A model generated the notes under the pieces. That model did not search any database and was not told the DNA's origin. It saw only the letters and a program-made list of their open reading frames with translations. A DNA stretch of 60,755 nucleotides from Methanoregula sp. (GTDB lineage Archaea; Halobacteriota; Methanomicrobia; Methanomicrobiales; Methanospirillaceae), in NCBI GenBank assembly GCA_030694985.1, contig JAUYTV010000056.1, positions 1-60,755 on the forward strand. Direction: 5' to 3'. A program made the translations under genes and the position numbers. This document shows, one piece after another, positions 24,858 through 32,777 of the stretch (its first letter is position 1; each line of letters opens with the position of its first letter).

Positions 24858-26927
24858 TTACTTCGCCCCCGCAATCTTTTCGATCTTTATAGCACAGTGC
24901 TTGAGCTCGGGCATCTTGGAGAGCGGGTCAAGCGCAGTGTTGGTTAAGGTGTTAGCCCCCTTATGGAAGTGCATGGTCATGAACGTAACGCCGGGTCCGA
25001 CGTCATCGGATATATGGGCGAGGGTCTCAATCTGGCCACGGCGGCTTGATACCTTGATCTTCTCGTTTTCCTTGATACCCAGCTTCTTTGCATCGAGAGT
25101 GTTGATCTGAATAAAAGACTCGGGCACTTCATAGTGCAGTTGTGCAGAACGGTCGGTCTGGGTCCTGGTATGGTAGTGGAAGATCAAGCGTCCGGTCATC
25201 AAAGTGAACGGGTACTCTGCATCCGCAACTTCTGCGGGCGGGCGGTACTCGAGGCCGAACATGGTGCCCTTGCCATCCGCTGCGGAGAACTTCCCCACGT
25301 GGAGGATTGGAGTTCCCGGGTGGTCGATGGCCGGGCAGGGCCAGTGGACTGATTCGGGCTTTTCCATCTTCTCATAAGTCACTCCGAACTGGCCGGGAGT
25401 GACTGAACGCATGTCGTCCCAGACATCCTTTGCTGTCTTCCAGTCAAAGCCCTTGAGGCCCATCTTCTTGGCAACCATGCCGATAATCTCCCAGTCGTAC
25501 TTTGACTCACCGGGGCCATCAACGGCCTTCCTTACACGGTTGACACGGCGCTCGCCGCTGGTGAACGTCCCATCCTTCTCGGCAAAGCAGGTGCCGGGCA
25601 GGACAACGTCTGCATACTCGCAGCTCTCTGTCCAGAAGATATCCTGGATGACGAGGAAGTCGAGTTTGTCAAACATCTTCATCACATGGTTCGAGTCCGG
25701 GTAGGAGACCACCGGGTTGAGGCCAAGGACGTACATTGCCTTGACTACATCGCCGCAGTCATTGATCTGCTCGGTCAGGGTTGAGCCATACCAGTCGGGC
25801 AGGGAACCTTCCTTCATGCCCCATGCCTTCTCCATCTTGGCACGGTTGTCAGCAACTGCAACAGCCTGGTAGCCGGAGAAGACGTTCGGGTATGCACCCA
25901 TGTCGCAGGCACCCTGCACGTTGTTCTGGCCACGGAGCGGGTTGACACCGACACCCGGGCGGCCGACATTGCCCGTGAGCAGCGCGAGGTTGCCCATCGA
26001 ACGGACATTGTCGGTTCCGGTGGTTAACTCGGTGATGCCGAGGCAGTAGATGATGACTGCGTTCTTTGCCTTGGCATACTGGCGGGCGATATCCTTGACG
26101 GTCTCGAGGGGGACACCGTGGATCTCTTCACAATCGGCGTACTTCTCAACGGTCTTTTTCAGGTCGTCAAAGCCTTTCGTACGCTCGTTGATGAAGTCTG
26201 TGTTCTGGAGGCCTTCTTTGATGATCCAGTACATCATGGAGTTGGCGAGCGCAATATGGGTAGACGGGTTGAACCGGACCCACTTATCGGCAAGTCGTGC
26301 GGACGTGCTAAACCTCGGGTCAAGCACGATAATCGGGATTCCCTTCTGCTTGGCCTGCATGATGCGGCGCCCGGCAAGCGGGTGGGCCTCGACTGCATTG
26401 GAACCCCACAAGAGGATCAGGTTCGAGTTCAGCGCATCCTCGAACGTGTTGGTGGCTGCACCGGAACCAAACGAGAGCGAGAGACCGGCAACAGAAGGTC
26501 CGTGGCAGATACGTGCACAGTTGTCGACGTTGTTGGTCTGGAATCCCACGCGCGCTAACTTCTGCAGGGCATAGCAGTCCTCGTTGACCGTACGGCACGA
26601 GGTCTGGAAACCAAGGGACTTGGGGCCGAACTTGTCGGAGGTCTCCTTGAACTTCTTTGCAATCAGGTCGATGGCCTCAGTCCAGGTAGCATCCACGAAC
26701 TTGCCGTTCTTCTTGATCTTCGGCGTTGTCAACCGGTCAGGGCTCCCGACATGTTCCCAGCAGGTCATGCCCTTCGGGCAGAGCTTGCCTTCGTTCACCG
26801 GGCTTCGCTTATACGGTTCAACTCCGACTAGTTTACCTTCGTTCACCACGAGGTTCAGGCCGCAGCCAACCCCACAGTACGGACAGGTTGTCGGTACATA
26901 TTTGATAGCACTATTTGTTTCACTCAT
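24858..26927 (-). CDS. fdhA: Formate dehydrogenase alpha subunit (copy 2)
   Basis: A 689-residue catalytic subunit, same length as copy 1 and with long identical blocks (for example around the CARICHGPSVAG active-site cysteine and VGVNPLRGQNN). It has the TTCPYCGVGCGLN cluster and a cysteine metal ligand. Differences concentrate near the N-terminus and in the last 60 residues. The promoter region (26928-27163) is AT-rich and shared with a divergent zinc-ribbon gene. Tandem fdhAB sets suggest duplication followed by divergence, perhaps for different formate levels or metals. Confidence 0.95.
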   Translation of the reverse strand: MSETNSAIKYVPTTCPYCGVGCGLNLVVNEGKLVGVEPYKRSPVNEGKLCPKGMTCWEHVGSPDRLTTPKIKKNGKFVDATWTEAIDLIAKKFKETSDKFGPKSLGFQTSCRTVNEDCYALQKLARVGFQTNNVDNCARICHGPSVAGLSLSFGSGAATNTFEDALNSNLILLWGSNAVEAHPLAGRRIMQAKQKGIPIIVLDPRFSTSARLADKWVRFNPSTHIALANSMMYWIIKEGLQNTDFINERTKGFDDLKKTVEKYADCEEIHGVPLETVKDIARQYAKAKNAVIIYCLGITELTTGTDNVRSMGNLALLTGNVGRPGVGVNPLRGQNNVQGACDMGAYPNVFSGYQAVAVADNRAKMEKAWGMKEGSLPDWYGSTLTEQINDCGDVVKAMYVLGLNPVVSYPDSNHVMKMFDKLDFLVIQDIFWTESCEYADVVLPGTCFAEKDGTFTSGERRVNRVRKAVDGPGESKYDWEIIGMVAKKMGLKGFDWKTAKDVWDDMRSVTPGQFGVTYEKMEKPESVHWPCPAIDHPGTPILHVGKFSAADGKGTMFGLEYRPPAEVADAEYPFTLMTGRLIFHYHTRTQTDRSAQLHYEVPESFIQINTLDAKKLGIKENEKIKVSSRRGQIETLAHISDDVGPGVTFMTMHFHKGANTLTNTALDPLSKMPELKHCAIKIEKIAGAK

Positions 26928-27163
26928 CTTTTACACACACCTCATTGTTTAAATAAATACATTGTTTTTTACCTAATATCAAACAAAAATGTTTGTAGTT
27001 TAGTTGTTCAGGGGGGATCTCATATAAAATTTTTTAAAGGATGCCCAAAAGCGGTGATTATCTGGGGGTTTTGTTGGATTCAAAGTTTTTTATATCGCAG
27101 ACAGGCAAAATGTCCGACCGAACGCCCCTTTTTTTATCAGGATTGTTTCCTGAGGGGAGCTGA

Positions 27164-27760
27164 ATGATGCGCAGATATCGCATCCCACCAATGGTCTCTG
27201 ATCTTATTCAGGCGGCACTCCTTATTTGTGATGAAACTGTTTTCGATCTGTATAGCCCCTGCCCATTCTGTGGGGGTGAAGTCTCCGGGTATGATCTGCG
27301 TAAGCGACGATTCGCGAGGATCAGGCATAGTGAACGGGATCATGTCATCTTTGTTCATGTGAAACGGTACCAGTGCCAGCGGTGCAACAGGACCTTCATG
27401 AGTGATGCCCCTTTTTATCCGGATACCCGCATCGGTTCTCCGGTCATCGATCTCTGCGTGACTTTTGCAACCTGTATGCCGTACTACCGGGTTTCATCGA
27501 TTCTCGAAGATCTCGGCGTCATTGTAGACCGAGGGAGCGTACGCTTCTACGCTCTACAGGGCCGGAGCGTGAAAAGTGAAGATATGTTTGGTATCCGGGT
27601 TCCTGTGTCGGTGATCCTCCTTGCATCACTTACCGCAGGGACAATATACAGCGAGAGAGTCTGTGGATCTGACATCCTTGCAGTCTGCGGATATCCATCA
27701 CGAATGCGCGGGAAAAAGCCGACAACCGCTGATGGTGTTGATAACGTCCTGAATGGTTAA
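27164..27760 (+). CDS. Zinc-ribbon protein resembling the N-terminal part of an ISL3-like transposase
   Basis: A 198-residue protein. Residues about 31-82 hold a zinc ribbon (CPFCGG ... YQCQRCNRTFM) followed by a helix-turn-helix-like region (PVIDLCVTFATCMPYYRVSSILEDLGVIVDRGSVRFYA), the arrangement of ISL3-type transposase N-termini. The DDE catalytic part is missing and the C-terminus diverges (IPVSVILLASLTAGTIY). It could be a domesticated transposase acting as a DNA-binding protein, or a truncated relic. No inverted repeats were seen at its borders. GAGGGG precedes the ATG. It is divergent from fdhA copy 2 and upstream of an fmdE-like gene. Confidence 0.6.
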   Translation: MMRRYRIPPMVSDLIQAALLICDETVFDLYSPCPFCGGEVSGYDLRKRRFARIRHSERDHVIFVHVKRYQCQRCNRTFMSDAPFYPDTRIGSPVIDLCVTFATCMPYYRVSSILEDLGVIVDRGSVRFYALQGRSVKSEDMFGIRVPVSVILLASLTAGTIYSERVCGSDILAVCGYPSRMRGKKPTTADGVDNVLNG

Positions 27761-27795
27761 GCAGAAAATATTATATTTGACAAATTGTTTATTGA

Positions 27796-28479
27796 ATGTC
27801 GACAAATAGTCCTTTCATGAGTTTAGATCATCATAAAAATTCAAAAGATGAGATCGACGCCCGCATGGATGCAAATAATGTGAGCGGGAAGATGAAGGAG
27901 TATATCCACCGGTGCGTTGCATTCCATTCCTCACCAGCACCGGGGGTTCTGATCAGCGCGTTCATGGTAGATTATGCGATGGATCTTCTTAGTGTCACTC
28001 CGGACATGAAACTTTATGCGGTCTGCGAGACTCCGAAGTGTGCACCGGACGCTCTGCAGGTTATCGCTCACTGCACCACCGGCAACAACCGGCTCCGCGT
28101 TGTCCCGATCGGGAAATTTGCAATAACCTTAAACGCAGCCACTCATGAAGCAACGCATAATAATACTGCAATGGCGGTCCGGGTATACGTAGATCTCAAT
28201 AAGCTAAAAAAATTCCCTGTCATCGATACATGGTACGCAAACAGCCCGGCATTTGACAAACCGACTATGAAAGATACCCTGCAGTCCGAGATCTTCCGGG
28301 CGGGACGCGAGATCCTCTCTTTCGAACACGTACGTGTGGCTATCATTCATAAGATGAAATGGGAATCCGTCACCTGCCCCGACTGCGGGGAAACGGTTCC
28401 CGATTACCTCGCGAAGGATGGCCGTTGTGGCGGTTGCGGGTCAATGAACTATTACGAGAAGATTGCGGATCAAAAATAA
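27796..28479 (+). CDS. fmdE: FmdE-family protein with C-terminal zinc ribbon
   Basis: A 227-residue protein with the FmdE domain (residues about 35-185: IHRCVAFHSSPAPGVLISAFMVDYAMDLL, CETPKCAPDALQVIAHCTTGN, GKFAITL) and a C-terminal zinc ribbon (CPDCGETV ... CGGCGS). FmdE was first found in a molybdenum formylmethanofuran dehydrogenase operon; its cysteines and histidines can bind metal. The exact reaction is unknown. Here it lies among fdh, fdhD and metal-storage genes rather than with fwd, which points to a general role in Mo/W enzyme maturation. Confidence 0.85.
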   Translation: MSTNSPFMSLDHHKNSKDEIDARMDANNVSGKMKEYIHRCVAFHSSPAPGVLISAFMVDYAMDLLSVTPDMKLYAVCETPKCAPDALQVIAHCTTGNNRLRVVPIGKFAITLNAATHEATHNNTAMAVRVYVDLNKLKKFPVIDTWYANSPAFDKPTMKDTLQSEIFRAGREILSFEHVRVAIIHKMKWESVTCPDCGETVPDYLAKDGRCGGCGSMNYYEKIADQK

Positions 28480-28500
28480 TTTACCGTTTAAGGAATCCCC

Positions 28501-29316
28501 TTACTGGCCAGTTGTATCCGGCAACCGTATCCGTTCTGGAACGCTATAGATCATGGCCCGGGGCGGACGGACAAAACCGGCAAGGGTCATGTTCACCTGA
28601 CGGGCAAGGCAGATCCCTGTTGAGAATGGGGCGGTGTTGCTGGCAACGATAGGGATTCCCGCCCGGTACGCCTTGGCAACCATTCCTGCCGGCAGCCGCC
28701 CGGTACAGACCATGAACGATTGGGAAAGATCGATTCCATGAAGGAGTGCTGTACCTACTGCTTTGTCGACAGAGTTGTGGCGCCCCATGTCCTCGATCGA
28801 TGACAAGATATTTCCTTTTCCATCAAGGATGACAGTACAGTGCGTACCGCCGGTAACCCGCCAGAGAGGTGCGGTCGTATTGATCGCTTTCATGCCGGTA
28901 AACAGGGTTTCAAGATCGATTGCAAACCCGTCTTTTATCGGTTCTTTTAAAGAAGACCAGGTTGTCTTGATGCCCACGCACCCGGAACTGCGGATCTCAA
29001 CGTTGTCACGCGACACTTCACGGGAGAATGAAGATACCGTGACATGAATGTCAGGCAATTCAACGCAGACGTTGCTGACAGAACTGATATCCGTCACGAT
29101 CCCCTCGCAGACCAGGTACCCGTACGCGTAAGCTTCGAGATCTTTTGGGGTGATGGTCAGGCTTGCAAGCCGATCGCCATTGACAATCAGGTTTATGCTC
29201 TCTTCTGTACATACCTCGACCCAGGTCTGGTTGATCCCTTCCTCATTTATATCAATAATATCGTATGCCTGCGTTATTGACGGAGTAGAATCTGGTGTTC
29301 GGGTCATGGCAATCAA
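28501..29316 (-). CDS. fdhD: Formate dehydrogenase accessory sulfurtransferase FdhD
   Basis: A 271-residue FdhD. In E. coli FdhD moves a sulfur from IscS to the molybdenum cofactor before it enters FDH. Conserved stretches are EDMGRHNSVDKAVG, CTGRLPAGMVAKAYRAGIPIVASNTAPFSTG and the C-terminal cofactor-binding FVRPPRAMIYS. The sulfur-transfer loop reads IRSSGCVGIK: one cysteine remains where E. coli has CxxC. It converges on the fmdE-like gene with only 21 bases between the stops. Together with the desulfurase at 7 kb it would sulfurate the two FDH enzymes. Confidence 0.92.
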   Translation of the reverse strand: MIAMTRTPDSTPSITQAYDIIDINEEGINQTWVEVCTEESINLIVNGDRLASLTITPKDLEAYAYGYLVCEGIVTDISSVSNVCVELPDIHVTVSSFSREVSRDNVEIRSSGCVGIKTTWSSLKEPIKDGFAIDLETLFTGMKAINTTAPLWRVTGGTHCTVILDGKGNILSSIEDMGRHNSVDKAVGTALLHGIDLSQSFMVCTGRLPAGMVAKAYRAGIPIVASNTAPFSTGICLARQVNMTLAGFVRPPRAMIYSVPERIRLPDTTGQ

Positions 29317-29415
29317 AGGGATTTTGAGATTTCAATGCTTGCGGTTCGGGGATTTTCTTGATTATTATGGACTGGGTATCAGACACCTGGTTCTGCGACT
29401 GAATCCACTGGTTTT

Positions 29416-29853
29416 TTATTTTTCTCCTGAACGAGTGGCTGAAGAATTCTGCTCTACAATTTTGATCTTTCGTACGGGTTTTTTCACCCAGGTGAGCTCT
29501 TTTCCCTCAAAGGCAAAGGACGTCATGGTCATCACCGTTAAGTCTTTTGGGATGGCTGATGTGTCTGCATTGGCGGGGACCATCAGGGCATACGAACGCC
29601 GTGGCGTCATTCCGTCTGTCACTTTTTCGGGATAGATAAGCTCTTCGAGCATGTCGAGGGTAATCACTTTCTTGAAAAGGACAAGAAGTTTGACGATCTC
29701 CCGGGTACCTTGGTTCATCCGGCTGATAATAAAGATCGTTTCGTAGGAATTCCCATTCTTCCGCTGGGTCATCTTCCAGCCATCAAAGCTCGAGTAGATG
29801 CGACTTATCTCCTGCTTAACAAATTTATGCATAATGTCGGTACAGATCCCCAT
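29416..29853 (-). CDS. Hypothetical soluble protein
   Basis: A 145-residue protein with an N-terminal basic helix (KFVKQEISRIYSSFDGWKMTQRKNG), a central ETIFIISRMNQGTREIVKLLVLFKKVITLDMLEELIYP and a C-terminal basic tail. The middle could form an alpha/beta domain that detects or processes nucleic acid, similar in feel to restriction-fold proteins, but no catalytic motif is clear. It follows a 400-base AT-rich gap in the minus direction. I do not recognise the family. Confidence 0.55.
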   Translation of the reverse strand: MGICTDIMHKFVKQEISRIYSSFDGWKMTQRKNGNSYETIFIISRMNQGTREIVKLLVLFKKVITLDMLEELIYPEKVTDGMTPRRSYALMVPANADTSAIPKDLTVMTMTSFAFEGKELTWVKKPVRKIKIVEQNSSATRSGEK

Positions 29854-30257
29854 AATTTCAAATACTTATTTTTCTCAAAAATTAATAAACATTGTTAAAC
29901 TTTTTTCCAGAGTAATTGCTAATATCGATGCTCCATCGCATCATGTTCTCCAGATCGGAAGCAAATTGTCCAAAAAATACGTAGATTTTCCATAAATCCT
30001 GCTAAAAATTGCCGAACTCGTACAAAATCAAAATACCATTAATCATAATAAATTAACAAAATGCTTTTATTAACAAAAAATTAATTCTAATCAGCCCAGT
30101 AGAACGGGCGGGTCAGGTTTTCTGATACCGGTTCACGGTATCCGGCATCATGCCACGATGTCTGAACTTCTGATCATATCCTCATTTACCGGATGCGGCT
30201 GCCAGTCGTCGTATCACACCTTTTGCAGCCGCTCCGGCAATAAAAAAGAGAGGCAGT
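29854..30257. other. Intergenic region with two strong hairpins
   Basis: This 404-base gap lies between the storage-protein homologue (stop at 30258, minus strand) and the hypothetical gene starting at 29853. It holds a 13-bp inverted repeat with one bulged T (30189-30202 with 30225-30237, 22-base loop) just past the stop, and a perfect 7-bp hairpin GATACCG/CGGTATC (30124-30142, loop of five), then AT-rich sequence. The first hairpin is a likely terminator or 3' structure of the storage-protein mRNA; the second is unexplained. Confidence 0.5.
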
Positions 30258-31070
30258 TTAATCTGCCCGTATGATTGTTCCAACGTTTTTCCCATTGATC
30301 GCTTTTTCGATATTTCCGCGCTTGTGGCAGTTGATGATCCGCACTTCCCGGATATGCACAGCATTTTCCAGAAGCTGGACTACCATTGGTTCAAGCACCA
30401 TGTCTTCGAGATCCATCCTGATGAGTTCCTTTGCCGTGATATCCCTGATTAGCTCGGCATCAGGATTTTTCCTGGGGTCCTCTGCATACAGCCCATCCAC
30501 ATTCTTGCCGATGATACAGCTCTTCGCCCCGAGCACTTCAGCGATCAGGAATGCACCGGTGTCGGTGCGGTGAGGGGGGACACCCTCGTTTCGAGCGGGG
30601 TGTTCGTACAACCCGTACGGCGGGGTGCCGTGAATGACCGGCAGTATGCCGAGTTTTAAGAGCATCGGAAGTTCGAGAAGATCTGTGGTGTGGATTCGTG
30701 TACCATTGTATTTCGAGAGAAGGATCGAGACCATGATCGCGTTCTGCTCGGAGATCTTTGCCGAGAGTTCCGCAAGGACACCGGTGGGCATACCGAGATC
30801 CATCCCGATGTCCATGATGTGCCGGACCCGCCCACCCCCGCCTGTGACCACGAGAAGTTTTTGTTTTTTGGATAATTCTCCAATCTCTTCGCAGAGCGGG
30901 TGCATCACTTCGCGCCCGTAATCAATTGCCCCGTGCCCTCCAATTTTGATAATATTAATATCCGGTGCAATGCGGATCTGTTCGGATATTTTCCGCTTCG
31001 TCTTCATCATGCCTTTCCGGACAAGGGTCTCACCCTGAAGCCCGCTCTCAAGTTCAAACCGGTTTTTCAT
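30258..31070 (-). CDS. Molybdenum/tungsten storage protein-like amino acid kinase-family protein
   Basis: A 270-residue UMP-kinase-fold protein strongly reminiscent of the Azotobacter molybdenum storage protein subunits MosA/MosB, which use ATP to pack polyoxomolybdate or tungstate into a cage. Shared features are IKIGGHGAIDYGRE, VVTGGGGRVRHI, GTPPYGLYEHPARNEGVPPHRTDTGAFLIAE, DGLYAEDPRKNPDA and the C-terminal VRIINCHKRGNIEKAINGKNVGTII; the length also agrees (about 270). A plain UMP kinase is shorter and lacks the PPHRTDTG loop. It is divergent from a small gene across a candidate Mo/W operator and lies next to tungstate transporter genes. Confidence 0.8.
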   Translation of the reverse strand: MKNRFELESGLQGETLVRKGMMKTKRKISEQIRIAPDINIIKIGGHGAIDYGREVMHPLCEEIGELSKKQKLLVVTGGGGRVRHIMDIGMDLGMPTGVLAELSAKISEQNAIMVSILLSKYNGTRIHTTDLLELPMLLKLGILPVIHGTPPYGLYEHPARNEGVPPHRTDTGAFLIAEVLGAKSCIIGKNVDGLYAEDPRKNPDAELIRDITAKELIRMDLEDMVLEPMVVQLLENAVHIREVRIINCHKRGNIEKAINGKNVGTIIRAD

Positions 31071-31123
31071 GAGCTATCAGCCTACAATCCTATCACCATG
31101 GAAAGTTATAAGTCCATGTAAAC

Positions 31124-31138
31124 CAGTTGATATATCAG
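31124..31138. promoter_or_regulatory. Candidate Mo/W operator, site A
   Basis: CAGTTGATATATCAG contains the 10-bp palindrome TGATATATCA. It lies in the divergent promoter between the storage-protein homologue and the small gene at 31206. The same element occurs at 31846-31860 and 33200-33223. Confidence 0.5.
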
Positions 31139-31205
31139 AGCCACAAGATGCCGCAGCGCAATGTTCATGAGCTTTGGGCTCAATTGTGGCATGGAGGAAA
31201 AGACC

Positions 31206-31409
31206 ATGAAGATCTATGTGCGTGAACGCCAGAAAGTCGGAGAAGGCGTAGAGTCGCCTAAGTACCGCATCGTTGCCGTAACCGGCGGACAACTCCAGAT
31301 TGAGGCAACCCATTTCCGAAAATTTGAAATCGAGCAGATTGCAAAAGATGTTGGCGCAGAAGTTGTGTTCATGAAGCCGGTGGCAGATGAGCACAAGAAG
31401 AAACATTAA
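31206..31409 (+). CDS. Small conserved-looking hypothetical protein
   Basis: A 67-residue protein starting MKIYVRERQKVGEGV. ATG 31206 is preferred to upstream starts because GGAGGAAAAGACC gives a strong ribosome site. The product alternates strands and helices (YRIVAVTGGQLQIEATHFRKFEIEQIAKDVGAEVVFMK) and has no cysteines. It is divergent from the storage-protein homologue across site A, so it may belong to the same regulon. Function unknown. Confidence 0.7.
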   Translation: MKIYVRERQKVGEGVESPKYRIVAVTGGQLQIEATHFRKFEIEQIAKDVGAEVVFMKPVADEHKKKH

Positions 31410-31418
31410 TTTTTTTTT
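31410..31418 (+). terminator. T-run terminator
   Basis: Nine consecutive T immediately follow the stop codon of the small gene. Confidence 0.5.
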
Positions 31419-31457
31419 CTGAAATCCTTTTGGGACTGTACACTCAGCTCCTTTATT

Positions 31458-31811
31458 TCAGGATTCGGACAAGCGCTTGAGGAGAGTTTTTAACACTACC
31501 GGCCCAAGCAAGGCCTCTGCTTCTTTCCGGTATTTCCGGTAAAGACAATCGGCGATGATCCGATTTCCGAGCGAGGTGGCCCACATTCCCCCGCGTTGTT
31601 CAGTACCGATCAACTGATCCTGCTCCATTTCTGACAGGATGGCTGTCATTTTTGACATCGGCATCGAACAAAACATTGCTAGCACCCGCTTTGGAGGCAG
31701 GCGCACACGGACAATGTCCGGGAAAAAGTCTACTTCCAAGGATTTTTCCTGGCAAACCTGTATCCGGATTGCTGCATCGAAGATCTGTTCTGCGGTGATG
31801 CGATCAATCAT
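31458..31811 (-). CDS. Small winged-helix-like regulator, copy A
   Basis: A 117-residue protein from ATG 31811 (GTG 31832 would add seven residues). The order is an N-terminal helix (AEQIFDAAIRIQ), a short beta pair (SLEVDFFPDIVRVRLP), a helix-turn-helix (KRVLAMFCSMPMSKMTAILSEMEQDQLI), a wing (GTEQRGGMWATSLGNRI) and a C-terminal helix. It is paralogous to the protein at 32778-33143 (shared FDAAIRIQ, MEQ(D/E)(Q/E)L and the wing). There is no TOBE metal-binding domain. A candidate operator (site B) lies just upstream, so it may be autoregulated. Confidence 0.6.
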   Translation of the reverse strand: MIDRITAEQIFDAAIRIQVCQEKSLEVDFFPDIVRVRLPPKRVLAMFCSMPMSKMTAILSEMEQDQLIGTEQRGGMWATSLGNRIIADCLYRKYRKEAEALLGPVVLKTLLKRLSES

Positions 31812-31845
31812 CGTTATGTAGTGTATTATCACATGCGGTTTAAAT

Positions 31846-31860
31846 CAGTTGGTATATCAG
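31846..31860. promoter_or_regulatory. Candidate Mo/W operator, site B
   Basis: CAGTTGGTATATCAG lies 35-49 bases upstream of the start of winged-helix copy A, next to an AT-rich TATA candidate. It differs from site A at one position. Confidence 0.5.
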
Positions 31861-31887
31861 ATGAGATACAAAAAGAGAACGGGGATA

Positions 31888-32316
31888 TCAGGCTGGTTCA
31901 TGCATTCCCGTCATAACAATGCGGTTGAAAATATCCCAACCACCTGCCTCGCGTTCAATCCACTCCGCTCTCACCAACCCACACACCGAGCACTTCCCCA
32001 CATCTGCAGTAACCCGCTCACACCGGGAAACAACCACCGTCCCGGGTAAAGGAACAAAAGCCATCTGCTCATCCTTCACCGCATCATTGAAACACGAGCG
32101 GCACACCCGCCGGGCTTCCTGCTGATCCTTAGCCCGGACCTGACGTTCATTGGTATATTTTTCAATGAACCAGGGGCCTTTCCTGCCGCAGACATAACAC
32201 GCGGTCTTTGGTTCTGAAGAATTGAGTTTCTTGTAATCATTTGGCCAGATGGTACGCTCATGTTTTGCTGCAGGAGCGGTTGTTTGCTGCACGTTTGCTG
32301 CAAGTGCAGCAAACAA
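31888..32316 (-). CDS. Zinc-ribbon-containing hypothetical protein
   Basis: A 142-residue protein with two CxxC pairs: CYVCGRKGPWF followed by VCRSCFN, and CERV...KCSVCG, sufficient for one or two zinc sites. The rest is acidic/basic mixed without membrane segments. The N-terminus (about 20 residues, alanine/glutamine rich) is encoded inside the TTTGCTGCA repeat array; in-frame starts exist only there (ATG 32316 or GTG 32292), so the start is uncertain. It may be a DNA- or RNA-binding regulator of the array, but that is speculation. Confidence 0.5.
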   Translation of the reverse strand: MFAALAANVQQTTAPAAKHERTIWPNDYKKLNSSEPKTACYVCGRKGPWFIEKYTNERQVRAKDQQEARRVCRSCFNDAVKDEQMAFVPLPGTVVVSRCERVTADVGKCSVCGLVRAEWIEREAGGWDIFNRIVMTGMHEPA

Positions 32317-32594
32317 TCGGGGGATGTACGGGTATGAGATTTTCCGATCCGGCCGGTTTTAGCAGAGATCGATTTTCGTTTGCTGCAAATGCGGAATTAT
32401 GGAGACACTGATGTGTGTCCGGACCTGATTGCTGAGTAGCAGCATAATTCCGCATTTGCAGCAAACCACTTTCTCTTATTATAGAATTATTATCAATATC
32501 AGTACCATTGCAGGAAATGAAGGCATTTGGAGCGCCTTTTTCATTTGCTGCAGTTGCAGCAAAGTTGCAGGAAACATGCAGAAATGCAGCAAAC
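32263..32594. repeat. Array of nine TTTGCTGCA / TGCAGCAAA half-sites
   Basis: The 9-mer occurs forward at about 32264, 32283, 32294, 32379 and 32544, and reversed at about 32305, 32457, 32555 and 32585. Two pairs make perfect palindromes with a 2-base centre (GTTTGCTGCA-N2-TGCAGCAAAC at 32293-32314 and TTTGCTGCA-N2-TGCAGCAAA at 32544-32563). The 9-mer was otherwise noticed only once in the window, inside a VapC gene. The array lies between the zinc-ribbon gene and winged-helix copy B. Confidence 0.8.
32378..32466. repeat. Perfect 24-bp inverted repeat with 41-base loop
   Basis: The left arm is 32378-32401 and the right arm 32443-32466, exact reverse complements over 24 bases; each arm starts at its outer end with GTTTGCTGCAAATGCGG. 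The loop contains a small ACAC-TGAT-GTGT hairpin. It is part of the wider half-site array and could extrude as a cruciform, fold in RNA, or be the ends of a very short mobile element. Confidence 0.75.
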
Positions 32595-32674
32595 GAACCA
32601 CCATCTCCATCCTTCAGGTCGCGGTCGAGCCGGCAGGCCCCGCCACATTTCCATTAGCCGTACAATACCCTCCG

Positions 32675-32732
32675 AACTGGCCGGTGAAAAATTCCACTTT
32701 CGGACAATCGAGGCCAGAAATAACTACGGATA
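32675..32732 (+). repeat. Diverged copy of the 8.7-9.7 kb repeat core
   Basis: The stretch containing AACTGGCCGGTGAAAAATTC and CGGACAATCGAGGCC matches the core of each 330-bp repeat (AACTGGCCGGT, GTTC/TTCC, CGGGCAATCGG, GCC) over roughly 55 bases with scattered substitutions. This marks the repeat as dispersed in the genome. Confidence 0.6.
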
Positions 32733-32777
32733 GATACGAACCGGCAAAAAGATCCAGTGAAGTCTCTTTATGGAAGC

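Noticed and set aside
20810-26927. Selenocysteine in FdhA or FwdB
   Set aside because: The active-site positions are cysteine codons in both FdhA copies and in FwdB (CHGPS/CHGSS), and no in-frame TGA is present.
30182-30364. 60-residue minus-strand frame at the end of the storage-protein gene
   Set aside because: It overlaps a well-supported gene in another frame and its unique part covers the hairpin.
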